NCBI GenBank assembly: GCA_021201335.1 | Contig: JAJQFD010000040.1 | Span: 62,001-126,000, forward strand | DNA from: Bacteroides sp. | GTDB lineage: Bacteria > Bacteroidota > Bacteroidia > Bacteroidales > Bacteroidaceae | Direction of reading: 5' to 3' | Length of the DNA: 64,000 nt | Shown: piece after piece, positions 1-8,388 of the stretch | How the letters are laid out: each line of letters begins with the position of its first letter | Position numbering within the stretch: position 1 is the first letter of the stretch | Notes under the pieces: generated by a model | Told to the model about the DNA's origin: nothing | Seen by the model: the letters and a program-made list of their open reading frames with translations, nothing else | Database searches by the model: none | Position numbers and translations under genes: made by a program

Positions 1-274
1 AGCCTGTGTACACCCCGTCAACCCAACCATTGGGACGGCCCGGGATTACTGATTGATCGGATGATACTTCCATGACGCGCACAATGCTGTTCCAGAATAA
101 AAGTGCTTCCCGCCAGTTAACGTAAGTGGCTCCCACCAAAGAGGCTAAATCTTCTTCCGTGGGTTCGAAATCTTCTGATATGATAAGTGAGTGGCTTTTA
201 TCATAAAGATCAGTGCAGTTTGAGCATACCAGTGAAAAAACGGCTATAAGTAAGATGGATATTTTTGTTTTCAT
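1..274 (-). CDS. SusD/RagB-like glycan-binding lipoprotein, N-terminal part
   Basis: Only the first 91 codons are present; the rest lies outside the window. The product begins with a basic signal peptide and a lipobox ending in Cys20 (LVCSNC), followed by CTDLYD, which is typical of Bacteroidetes surface lipoproteins. It lies 16 bp downstream of a SusC gene on the same strand, the standard SusC-SusD order, so the two are almost certainly co-transcribed. SusD proteins sit on top of the SusC barrel and capture oligosaccharides. The available sequence does not identify the substrate. The family call rests on the lipoprotein start, the SusC neighbour and the early helical region with the WREALLFWNS stretch. 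Confidence 0.8.
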   Translation of the reverse strand, partial: MKTKISILLIAVFSLVCSNCTDLYDKSHSLIISEDFEPTEEDLASLVGATYVNWREALLFWNSIVRVMEVSSDQSVIPGRPNGWVDGVYTG

Positions 275-290
275 TGTATGAATGTTTTAG

Positions 291-3200
291 TTAGAAGACA
301 ATGTTAGTACCAATTGTAAACGTTCTGATAGTAGGATATTTATCCCGGCCATCGTTACCAGGATCAAGACCGATTCTGTTTACTTCCGGGTCGATACCTT
401 TATATCCGGTTATCGTCAGTGCATTGGAACAAGATCCGTAAACACGAATAGACTTAATAAATCGACTTCCTGTTTTGGGGAAATTGAATCCCAGGGTAAT
501 GTTATCAATCTTCCAGAAATCTCCGTCTTCAACATAATAACTATTGAACTCCAAAGGCATTTCCTTACTTAAAACTGCTTTTCCAAATACTTTATCGGTA
601 GACGATTTCAAGCGGTTGTAATTCATGATGCTCGTATTTTCATAATACATTCTCTGGAAATTCAGGATTTGGTATTTAAATGCTCCCCGCATGGTTATGC
701 TCAAATCCCAGTTTTTATATTTAAAGTTATTGTTCCAGCCTGCATAAAATTTTGGCAATCCATTCCCTAATACATGCTTGTTGTCGTTATTTCGTTTATC
801 GGTAAAGTCATCCGCATGAACCGTATTTCCTTCTCCGTCAAGATAGTACCACTTTCCATTTTCATCAACATCTACTACTTTATAACCGTAGAAGTTACCA
901 ATTTTTCCACCAATCTCAATTCGATGGGTAAAGGTTTGAATAGGTTCTCCTGTATTACCTGTATCGATGTAATTAGATGAAACCTGGTAAAGATCATTCG
1001 ACAAGCTAATCAGGCGGTCGCTGTTTGTGGAGAAATTAATGCTTGAATTCCAGGTGAAGTTATTATTCTGTATAGGTACAAAGTTGAGTAATATCTCCAA
1101 TCCTTTATTGCGTAACTTGCCCACATTAGCAGTAGTGGTATTCACCAAATTCGGGGGAACGGGAACGGAGAAACTGTAAATTAAATCTTTAATATCCCGG
1201 TTATAATAGTCCACACTACCGCTGATTCTGTTATTCAAAATAGCAAAATCCAATCCGACATTCCATTCATGCTTTTCTTCCCATTTGATGTGGCGGTTGG
1301 TATTTCTGCCAGGTAATAAAGTTCTGATCCATTTTCCGTCTGAATAATAATAACCACTATAATTCAGAGTTGCTGTCCCTAGAAATGCATCTGTTGGCTG
1401 ACTACCGGTAACTCCATAACCGGCACGTAGTTTCAAATCGTCAAAGAAATCCAGGGATTTGATGAAGCTTTCCTCACTCAATCTCCATCCTACTGATATA
1501 GACGGAAATAACCCCCATTCATTGTTAGTTCCTGCTAACTGGCTGGCTCCTTCGTACCGGAGGCTTCCCATAAATAAATATTTGTCTTTATAAGAATAGG
1601 TGGCGCGACCAAAGAATCCGATCAAATTACTTTTTCCTTTATCACTTTCAAGGCTGCTGCGCTTATTGGCTAATCCTTCTCCCAATTGAATTTGAGAATA
1701 GCCAAATATGTCGGTTGGAAAATCTTCGTTATTAATCCAGAATTTGTAATATTCGTTTTCCTGGTAGCTGTATCCCCCTAGTAATGAGAATCTGTGCGAA
1801 CCGATGGTTTTATTATATTGGGCGGTCAGGTCCATCAGTTTATCAATTGATTCATCCTGCCCGTTGGAAGCAAATCCATTCTTTGAATCTCGCAGGTTAG
1901 ATATGTGATTTTTTGTTTCCGAATATCCCCGGGTCTGGTTGTATTTACTATAAGAGAAGAGAGCCGTCAATGTCAGATCTTTGATAGGGTTATATGTAAG
2001 ATTGGCATTTAACCGGGTGAATTGGGATTTATTTTGCCCATCACTTTCATACAACCGTGAAACAGGATTTTCATAATTAAACAAACCGGGTTCTTCAAAC
2101 CACGATCCATCTTCGTTTTTGACAGGAGAAGTCGGATTCATAATCTGGGCCTGTCGGTAAGTGTAGCCGTTGAAACTATAGCCGTCTCCGGTGGTAGTAT
2201 ATTTATTCTGGGTATTTATAATTTCGAAACTACCTTTTAATTTATCGTCGAACATATTATGATTGATCTTTGCCCGGACGTTCAGGTTTTCGTTGTCCGA
2301 CTTTTTAAAGATACCTTGCATGTTTCGGTAGTTAATATTCAATAGGTAGTTGGTCTTAGTATTCCCTCCGGTATAACTTAAATTATGTACATGGCTGACG
2401 GGAGTCCGGGTAATTTCTTTCAGCCAATCCGTATCATGACCGTTGTCCCAGCTTGGGTCCCGGAAACCATCTGCTATTTGTCTCCGGTAATCGTCTGCAG
2501 TCAGCATATCCATCTTTTTTGCAACGGCTTGTGTATATACATAGCCACTATATTCCACCCGGTTAAAATTGGATTCATTGGTTCTTTTGGTGGTAATGAT
2601 AATAACACCGTTGGTACCTCGGGTACCATAGATAGCCGCAGCAGATCCGTCTTTTAATACGTCGATGGATTCGATATCGTCCGGCGAGATCAAGTTGAAG
2701 TCTCCAGGTACACCGTCAATAATTACCAAGGGATTAGTATTGGTACCGTTAATGGTGGATCTGCCTCGTAGCAACATCTGCGTTTTAGCTGTAGGATCTC
2801 CGGAAGTTAATGAAATGGTAAGGCCAGCCACCTTTCCTTGTATTAGTTGTCCTACATCCTGTGACATTCCTTTGTTGAAGTTATCTGATTTAACCGTGGC
2901 GACAGAACTGGTTAGGTCACCCTTTTTCTGGATACCATAACCAATCACTACGATTTCATCCAAGCTCAGGTTGTCTTCTTTTAGCAAGATGCTTACTATT
3001 TTTCTCCCATTCAAGGCAACCTCCTGACTGATATAGCCTACATACGATATGACTAAAATATCGTTCGGGTTGGTGGTAGTCAATAAAAAGTTTCCGTCTA
3101 GATCGGTAATCGTACCGTTAGAACTTCCTTTGACGATAATACTGGCCCCGATGATAGGCTCTTTACTCTCATCAGTAATATTTCCTCTTATTTCAATACC

Positions 3201-3611
3201 GGTTTGTTTAGCTTCCTGTAAGTTAGTGGTAGCCTCTTTTTCTTTGGAACGGCTTTTAAGAATAATGTAGTCGTTATCAAACAAATAAGATAGATTTGTA
3301 TTGGCCAGTGCCTCATTCAGCAAATCTTTTACTTTACTAGATGTGTTTTTTAATGTCAACGTTTGCCTGGCATTCAGTTCATTATGACTGTACACCACTA
3401 AGTAGTTTGTCTGTTTCTCCACCTCTTGGATAAACTGCCGGATGGAAAGCTTTTGAGAGGAGAGGATTATCCGGGCTTCTTGTGCTCGTGTATTGGTAGC
3501 CATGAGTTGGAAAACGCATGCAAATAGCAGAAAAGATGTAATCTTCATAATTTTAAAAGATTTTTCATGTTTTTGTAGACATGACAAGATAGACAAAGGT
3601 TTTATTTTCAT
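291..3611 (-). CDS. SusC/RagA TonB-linked outer membrane transporter with STN signalling domain
   Basis: 1,106 residues, normal for a SusC with an extra N-terminal domain. In order: signal peptide (a second Met at residue 22, MKITSFLLF, could be the true start), an STN secretin/TonB short domain (about 45-120), a carboxypeptidase-like regulatory domain (about 138-215, IIGASIIVKGSSNGTITDLDG), the TonB plug with DEIVVIGYG, and a 22-strand-type barrel ending in an aromatic-rich C-terminus. The protein imports oligosaccharides with its SusD partner at 1-274. The STN domain is the part that contacts a FecR-type anti-sigma in the periplasm, and a FecR gene (3756-4730) and ECF sigma (5808-6371) lie upstream. 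Substrate-gated self-induction is therefore the likely control. The specific glycan is unknown. Confidence 0.93.
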   Translation of the reverse strand: MKIKPLSILSCLQKHEKSFKIMKITSFLLFACVFQLMATNTRAQEARIILSSQKLSIRQFIQEVEKQTNYLVVYSHNELNARQTLTLKNTSSKVKDLLNEALANTNLSYLFDNDYIILKSRSKEKEATTNLQEAKQTGIEIRGNITDESKEPIIGASIIVKGSSNGTITDLDGNFLLTTTNPNDILVISYVGYISQEVALNGRKIVSILLKEDNLSLDEIVVIGYGIQKKGDLTSSVATVKSDNFNKGMSQDVGQLIQGKVAGLTISLTSGDPTAKTQMLLRGRSTINGTNTNPLVIIDGVPGDFNLISPDDIESIDVLKDGSAAAIYGTRGTNGVIIITTKRTNESNFNRVEYSGYVYTQAVAKKMDMLTADDYRRQIADGFRDPSWDNGHDTDWLKEITRTPVSHVHNLSYTGGNTKTNYLLNINYRNMQGIFKKSDNENLNVRAKINHNMFDDKLKGSFEIINTQNKYTTTGDGYSFNGYTYRQAQIMNPTSPVKNEDGSWFEEPGLFNYENPVSRLYESDGQNKSQFTRLNANLTYNPIKDLTLTALFSYSKYNQTRGYSETKNHISNLRDSKNGFASNGQDESIDKLMDLTAQYNKTIGSHRFSLLGGYSYQENEYYKFWINNEDFPTDIFGYSQIQLGEGLANKRSSLESDKGKSNLIGFFGRATYSYKDKYLFMGSLRYEGASQLAGTNNEWGLFPSISVGWRLSEESFIKSLDFFDDLKLRAGYGVTGSQPTDAFLGTATLNYSGYYYSDGKWIRTLLPGRNTNRHIKWEEKHEWNVGLDFAILNNRISGSVDYYNRDIKDLIYSFSVPVPPNLVNTTTANVGKLRNKGLEILLNFVPIQNNNFTWNSSINFSTNSDRLISLSNDLYQVSSNYIDTGNTGEPIQTFTHRIEIGGKIGNFYGYKVVDVDENGKWYYLDGEGNTVHADDFTDKRNNDNKHVLGNGLPKFYAGWNNNFKYKNWDLSITMRGAFKYQILNFQRMYYENTSIMNYNRLKSSTDKVFGKAVLSKEMPLEFNSYYVEDGDFWKIDNITLGFNFPKTGSRFIKSIRVYGSCSNALTITGYKGIDPEVNRIGLDPGNDGRDKYPTIRTFTIGTNIVF

Positions 3612-3670
3612 AACTTTGTAGCATTAAATGAGTTCTAAAAATGTGTTATTGGAATTTGTTTAATCAGTTG

Positions 3671-3698
3671 GGCGGGTGTGGGGACACCTGCCTTTTTT
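3671..3698. other. GC-rich hairpin with T tract between fecR and susC
   Basis: The arms GGCGGGTGT and ACACCTGCC pair with one G.T wobble around a GGGG loop. A run of six T follows on the plus strand only. In the direction of the flanking minus-strand genes the U tract would precede the hairpin, so it is not an ordinary terminator for fecR. It could stop antisense transcription or act as a leader or processing structure between fecR and susC mRNA. Confidence 0.5.
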
Positions 3699-3755
3699 CT
3701 CTCTTCTTTTAAGTTCTCATAGGCAATCGTTGTTTTAAGTATTAGACATTCTTTT

Positions 3756-4730
3756 TTATTTGATCACAAAGACGTTATTGACATCATCCTTTTCATACCT
3801 GAAATAATTGCTTTTCCGGATAATTCGTAAAATTTCATGAGGACCATCCTGCTGACGGAATTTACCGGAATAAATCTGTTGGCCAATCTTTGGATTCTCG
3901 ATAATTATTTTGGTGTCGTAATGCCATTCAATTCTTTTGGCTATTTCCGACAACGGTAATTCATCGAAGAAGAGGATTCCCTGTTTCCATAAAAAGTCAT
4001 TTTCATCTTGTAAGTGTGTTATTTTGATTTTCTTATTGTCATAATTCAGGTTTTGCATCGGCTGCAAACGAATGGGTTTAGAAGGATTACGGGTTAAAGT
4101 TACCTCTACACTTCCATTGAGGAGGCTGACATCGGTAGCTGAAGATCCTTTATTGTTCTTAACATTGAATGTGGTGCCCAATACTTTTACATGTAGGGTA
4201 GAGGTGGATACTACAAAGGGGCGCTCCTTATTTTCAGTTACTTTAAAATAAGCCTCTCCTGTAAGCTCTATCCTCCGTTCTTTCCCTTTAAATAAGGACG
4301 GGTAGGTGAGAGAGGATCTTGCATTCATCCAAACTTCGGTTCCGTCACTCAATGTCAGGGAAGCATATTGTCCGGCAGGCACCTGAATGGTATTATAACT
4401 GATCCCATCTGTCCATAAAGTATGATAGTAAAAATAAGCGGCTATCCAGGAACCGCTAATGAGAAGTAAAATGGCAGCCACATATTTAAAATAACACATG
4501 AATGGCCGACCGGAAGATTTGCTTTGTTTCTGAACCATAAAATCCTGATAGCTCAGTTTTCCTTCTTCTTTGTCGTGTGGCTGGGCTATTAATGATACCA
4601 ATCCCTGAATGTTCCGGCAAGATGCAAACTCTTCTTTTAATTCATTGTTTCCATCAATGTCCCGGAGTAATTGGATTCGTTCATTCTGATTTAGTTCTCC
4701 ACTGAAATATTTAATTATGCGTTGATCCAT
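3756..4730 (-). CDS. FecR-family anti-sigma factor
   Basis: 324 residues. A cytoplasmic N-terminal sigma-binding region (about 1-75), one transmembrane helix (about 80-100, YVAAILLLISGSWIAAYFYY), a periplasmic FecR domain (about 115-215, with TGEAYFKV and VLGTTFNVK), and a C-terminal DUF4974 domain (about 245-320, FDELPLSEIAKRIEWHYDTK). It should hold the ECF sigma at the membrane and release it when the STN domain of the downstream SusC (291-3611) reports substrate binding. It is unusual that a homocysteine methyltransferase gene (4842-5762) separates it from its sigma gene, because the two normally adjoin. Confidence 0.93.
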   Translation of the reverse strand: MDQRIIKYFSGELNQNERIQLLRDIDGNNELKEEFASCRNIQGLVSLIAQPHDKEEGKLSYQDFMVQKQSKSSGRPFMCYFKYVAAILLLISGSWIAAYFYYHTLWTDGISYNTIQVPAGQYASLTLSDGTEVWMNARSSLTYPSLFKGKERRIELTGEAYFKVTENKERPFVVSTSTLHVKVLGTTFNVKNNKGSSATDVSLLNGSVEVTLTRNPSKPIRLQPMQNLNYDNKKIKITHLQDENDFLWKQGILFFDELPLSEIAKRIEWHYDTKIIIENPKIGQQIYSGKFRQQDGPHEILRIIRKSNYFRYEKDDVNNVFVIK

Positions 4731-4841
4731 CTATTTAAGGTTGTTACATAATGATAACGGGTAGGGTTTGAAAAACCCTTAAATGGAAATAGAAAAAAGA
4801 ATGAAATATTTATATAGGGATTGCTTATCTGGTGATATTCT

Positions 4842-5762
4842 TTATTGTGATCGTTTTGCAATTTCTTCTATATGTCTATGGTCAGTACCGCAACACCCTC
4901 CGAATATTTTGAATTGATAATCGGATTTCAATTTCATCATGGCTTCTGCCCAATCAATAGGTGAAGATGTTTTTAGATCTTTGGCTCCATCCAATTCCCA
5001 GTATGATAGTGTGGAGGTATTAGCTTGAATCCCTATAAATCGCCTCCGAACGATTTCTGTTAGATTGTATTTGTGTGTAAGTGCTTCGTAAACAATCGCA
5101 GGATGTACGCAGTTTGTCATATAACAAACAGGCTTATTTGATACATTGTCATCAATGAAACGGATGGCGTAATCAATGGTATGTCCGTCAATCAATTTAC
5201 CATCTTTTTGAATGGTAAAACTAATGATATAAGGAATATGGGTATCAGACATCGCTTTTGCCATTCCCGTAGCTTCTGACAATACAGGCATAATTCCTGC
5301 ATATAGAAAATCAATCTTTGCTTCTTTAAATAGGTTAGCTTGCCAGGAATGGAAAATGGTAGCCTGCTTTATACTGAGCGCTCCTTCACCCGTATAGGCA
5401 TCCCCTTTGCATCCCATTAAACCACCGATATACATTTCAATTTCCGATGTTCCTTTTATCTGACGAAGGAATTCTACATTATCTCTAATTATATATTCGG
5501 TATATCCTGTTGATTCTACCCGTTCTTTATTTGCCCGCCTTGTTGGTGTAGTTGCGAGGAAGGGCAAATGGTATTTATGGGAAATATCCATATACTCTTT
5601 CCATAAGGTTTCTAAAGCTGATCGGCCATTCTTTTCATATATTAAACCTGCCATGGCAATTGTTTCATCTATTTTTAAATTAAATTCTCTTTTTAAGCGT
5701 TCTCCTAGAGCACCTTCCATCAGGATCAAAGGATTAGATGATATACAGGTTTGTAGATTCAT
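4842..5762 (-). CDS. Homocysteine S-methyltransferase family protein
   Basis: 306 residues, the usual length of the zinc-dependent MmuM/BHMT family. These enzymes transfer a methyl group from a methylated donor such as S-methylmethionine to homocysteine, giving methionine. The N-terminal substrate segment (LILMEGALGERLKR) and the zinc cysteines in TNCVHP (about residue 216) and GGCCGTD (about 290-296) are all present. The DGA signature near the start of most members is modified here to EGA. It sits on the same strand between an ECF sigma gene (45 bp downstream of it) and FecR, so it is probably in the same transcript. It has no obvious role in glycan uptake. The methyl donor cannot be read from sequence. 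Confidence 0.85.
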   Translation of the reverse strand: MNLQTCISSNPLILMEGALGERLKREFNLKIDETIAMAGLIYEKNGRSALETLWKEYMDISHKYHLPFLATTPTRRANKERVESTGYTEYIIRDNVEFLRQIKGTSEIEMYIGGLMGCKGDAYTGEGALSIKQATIFHSWQANLFKEAKIDFLYAGIMPVLSEATGMAKAMSDTHIPYIISFTIQKDGKLIDGHTIDYAIRFIDDNVSNKPVCYMTNCVHPAIVYEALTHKYNLTEIVRRRFIGIQANTSTLSYWELDGAKDLKTSSPIDWAEAMMKLKSDYQFKIFGGCCGTDHRHIEEIAKRSQ

Positions 5763-5807
5763 TTGTGTAGTTAATGAGTTATTAAATCTTTTATTTGTAC
5801 AGTATGA

Positions 5808-6371
5808 TCAATAAAATAAGAAAAGAAACAAAGGCATAAAGTCTTTTAATTCAATTCGCAGTTTTTTGTAAGCAATAGATATTTGTGCCTCTACGGTTTT
5901 AATGGAAATGTTAAGCTCTTCTGAGATTTCCTTTTGTTTTTTACCTTCCATTTTACTTTTGATAAAAATCTCCCTGCACTTTTCCGGCAAAGTGTTAAGG
6001 GCATTATTGATTAATTCTTCAATTTCTTTTTCTTCAATTTTCTCCTGACTGAAAACATCCAGAGAATAATAATTGGCACATAAAGTTAACTGGTACTCTT
6101 CCATGATTTTGTTTTCTGCGTTTTGCAAAACAATACGGTGGCGAAGGAGATCAATACACTTGTTTTTTACGGAGAGGAATAGAAACGCCAGCAGGTTATT
6201 GTGGGAAGAGAGGGAACACCAACGTTCCCATAAATCGGTGAAGGTATCCTGGACAATATTTTCTGCATCTTCTTCAATTAAAACATACTCTTTGGCGAAT
6301 CGTTTTAATTTGGGATAATGCAAAATATATACATTTTCGAAATGTATGTTTCTGCTTGTGCTGTCCATCAA
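5808..6371 (-). CDS. ECF-type RNA polymerase sigma-70 factor (Bacteroidetes FecI-like)
   Basis: 187 residues with a sigma-70 region 2 (about 15-85, including ENIVQDTFTDLWERW) and a region 4 helix-turn-helix (about 125-175, LPEKCREIFIKSKMEGKKQKEISEELNIS is the core; KTVEAQISIAYKKLR follows). This is the Bacteroides expansion family of ECF factors that pair with FecR anti-sigmas and STN-bearing SusC proteins. It heads the minus-strand locus and a TAACTTTG -7 box lies 50 bp upstream. Predicted role: transcribes the downstream susC/susD genes when the glycan is sensed. The start is the first of two adjacent ATG codons. Confidence 0.93.
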   Translation of the reverse strand: MMDSTSRNIHFENVYILHYPKLKRFAKEYVLIEEDAENIVQDTFTDLWERWCSLSSHNNLLAFLFLSVKNKCIDLLRHRIVLQNAENKIMEEYQLTLCANYYSLDVFSQEKIEEKEIEELINNALNTLPEKCREIFIKSKMEGKKQKEISEELNISIKTVEAQISIAYKKLRIELKDFMPLFLFLFY

Positions 6372-6420
6372 TCTAACTTCTGTATAGTTTTCCTGTATTA
6401 AAATTTTGTGTGACCTTGTA

Positions 6421-6428
6421 CAAAGTTA
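6421..6428 (-). promoter_or_regulatory. Bacteroidetes -7 box for the ECF sigma gene
   Basis: TAACTTTG on the minus strand matches the TAnnTTTG consensus of the Bacteroidetes housekeeping sigma. It is 50 bp before the sigma start. No clear TTTG -33 element is seen. Confidence 0.5.
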
Positions 6429-6482
6429 GAATAATATTCGGCATTCTCGATAAAGATTTACAAGAGTTTTCTTTCGGGCAGC

Positions 6483-6944
6483 TTATCCAAACCAATCTAC
6501 TTTATCTTTAAAGTAAATAAAAATAATGGCCAACGCAGCAAAGCGAAGGAATTTACCAAGCAACATAAATAAAGCGGTAGACCAGAACTTAGTGCGATAG
6601 AAACCCAGTGCAATGGCAAAAACATCTCCTATGAAAGGTAACCAGGTAAGTAAAGCCAGCCAGCTACCATATTTATCTACCTTGGCTTTTTGCTTTTCAA
6701 GTGTTTCTTTCTTTACCCTGAACCATTTCTCGATCCATTCCCATTTTCCGGCATACCCCACCCAATAAGAGGTGAGTCCTCCTAACCAATTACCCAGTGT
6801 AGCCCAAAACAAGGTAAGTACTACACTGCCACCAAAGCCTAAAGATGCGATATATAAGGCGTCAGAACTGAAAGGAAAAATGGTTGCAGCCAGGAAACAA
6901 CCTATAAACAGGCCGAAATATCCCCAATCTCCAAGTGTACTCAT
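6483..6944 (-). CDS. DedA/YqaA-family integral membrane protein
   Basis: 153 residues with four to five hydrophobic segments, matching the short YqaA branch of the SNARE-associated (VTT/DedA) family. The signature region includes FPFSSDALYIASLGFG and GNWLGGLTSYWVGYAGK, then the re-entrant-loop segment LLTWLPFIGDVFAIALGFYR. Family members are linked to lipid flipping and membrane energetics, but the substrate of the YqaA branch is not established. It stands alone, divergent from the permease operon starting at 7111, with about 165 bp of AT-rich DNA between. Confidence 0.85.
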   Translation of the reverse strand: MSTLGDWGYFGLFIGCFLAATIFPFSSDALYIASLGFGGSVVLTLFWATLGNWLGGLTSYWVGYAGKWEWIEKWFRVKKETLEKQKAKVDKYGSWLALLTWLPFIGDVFAIALGFYRTKFWSTALFMLLGKFLRFAALAIIFIYFKDKVDWFG

Positions 6945-7110
6945 TCTTTATAGTATGTTTTATGTAAGTCAGTTTTTAAGTCGGCAAATTTACGGGTTTT
7001 ACAGCTATTTTGTTCTTTTAGTTTTCTTTTTATAATAAATATTATGGATAAGATGTTATATAGAAATAAAATTTGCTTATATTTCTTTTTCTTTTAAGAA
7101 TTGTTTAAAA

Positions 7111-8388
7111 ATGAATTATAATATCAACGATAAACTTCCATTCGGACCGAATTTACTTTACGGATTACAGTGGTGGATAGTAACAGTTCCAGCCATTATT
7201 ACGATGGGGCTGGTATTGGGGAAAATCCATTATGGCGCAGATGTTGTGGGGCAAGTCTTTTACATGCAAAAACTCTTTTTTGTATTGGGCTTTACCCTTT
7301 TGGCGCAAATCCTGTACGGACATCGGTTACCATTGGTGGTTGGCCCAGCTTCGGTCTTGCTGATTGGAATACTTGCGTCATTGTCCGCGTCTCTGTCGGC
7401 TATTTATACGGCGGTTATGATAGGGGGATTGTTTTTAACTATACTGTCTGTGTTTGGCTTATTGAAATATCTTCGGAAAATATTTACTTCCCGGGTGATC
7501 GTTGTTATCATGCTATTAATACCACTTACATTGGGACCGACTATTATTAATCTTGTTTTTAACAACCATGCTCCAGTCCTGTTGAATTTATTCTTTGTCG
7601 TCGTGGTCTGTATTGTCCTGTTACTGACAAATAATTTATTAAAAGGAATCTGGAAATCCAGCACACTGATACTGGGAATCATTGTAAGTACAGTCGTTTA
7701 CAATTTAATTGCCGGTTCACCGCCTGTAGAAGTATTGGAAAACAGTGAAATAGCTCAACAAAGCTTTTCCTTATTTATTTCATTTGAGTTTGATCCGGGC
7801 GTTATATTGGCGTTTTTGTTTTGTGCCATTGGCTTAACGATTAACGAAGTGGGTTCGATTGAAGCGGTTGGCCAGATGCTTTCAGCCAGTAGTATGGAGA
7901 AACGAACTCAAAGAGGAGTGGGAATTACTGGGCTTTCCAATATAATGGCAGGTATGCTGGGTATAATAGGTTCCATTGACTACTCATCAAGTCCGGGTAT
8001 TATTGCATCTACTAAATGTGCTTCCCGATTTCCTTTTATACCTACGGCTTTGTTGCTGATTGTTTGTGCTTTTATTCCCTACCTGGTGGAATTGTTACTC
8101 ACCATACCTGATGCGGTAATGGGAACAATTTTGCTTTACGTAATGATCAGCCAGTTTGCCGCCGGATTTCAGATGCTGGTTCAAACCAAAGCAACTGTGG
8201 CTTTTAACGAAGGTGCCATTGTTGGTTTACCTCTTATGATTGCCCTGCTTATCTCTTTTATGCCTGCAGGATTATCCGTTCAGATTCCCTCTTTACTCCG
8301 TCCGGTAGTATGTAATGGTTTTGTGATGGGTATTATTACGGTTTTATTTCTTGAAAACATCGTCTATCGGAAGAAAAAGTATGAGTGA
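7111..8388 (+). CDS. NCS2/NAT-type permease heading the EanB-EanA operon; candidate ergothioneine or precursor transporter
   Basis: 425 residues, about 12-14 hydrophobic segments, resembling NCS2 nucleobase transporters. The TM8 acidic residue is kept in TINEVGSIEAVG. The NAT signature region reads SSPGIIASTK, which keeps the G-x4-T-K part but has Ser-Ser where family members carry Q/E/P-N, the pair that contacts the purine. The stop overlaps the start of the next gene by 8 bp, so translation is coupled to the rhodanese/EanB gene. The fold is supported by sequence. A substrate such as ergothioneine, hercynine or histidine betaine is inference from context and from the altered substrate motif. 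A xanthine, urate or uracil permease that merely shares the operon remains possible. Confidence 0.78.
   Translation: MNYNINDKLPFGPNLLYGLQWWIVTVPAIITMGLVLGKIHYGADVVGQVFYMQKLFFVLGFTLLAQILYGHRLPLVVGPASVLLIGILASLSASLSAIYTAVMIGGLFLTILSVFGLLKYLRKIFTSRVIVVIMLLIPLTLGPTIINLVFNNHAPVLLNLFFVVVVCIVLLLTNNLLKGIWKSSTLILGIIVSTVVYNLIAGSPPVEVLENSEIAQQSFSLFISFEFDPGVILAFLFCAIGLTINEVGSIEAVGQMLSASSMEKRTQRGVGITGLSNIMAGMLGIIGSIDYSSSPGIIASTKCASRFPFIPTALLLIVCAFIPYLVELLLTIPDAVMGTILLYVMISQFAAGFQMLVQTKATVAFNEGAIVGLPLMIALLISFMPAGLSVQIPSLLRPVVCNGFVMGIITVLFLENIVYRKKKYE

Noticed and set aside
8351..8380. Earlier ATG for the rhodanese gene
   Set aside because: It lies inside the permease gene and adds residues (MKTSSIGRKS) without family support; the ATG at 8381 gives the usual short overlap.
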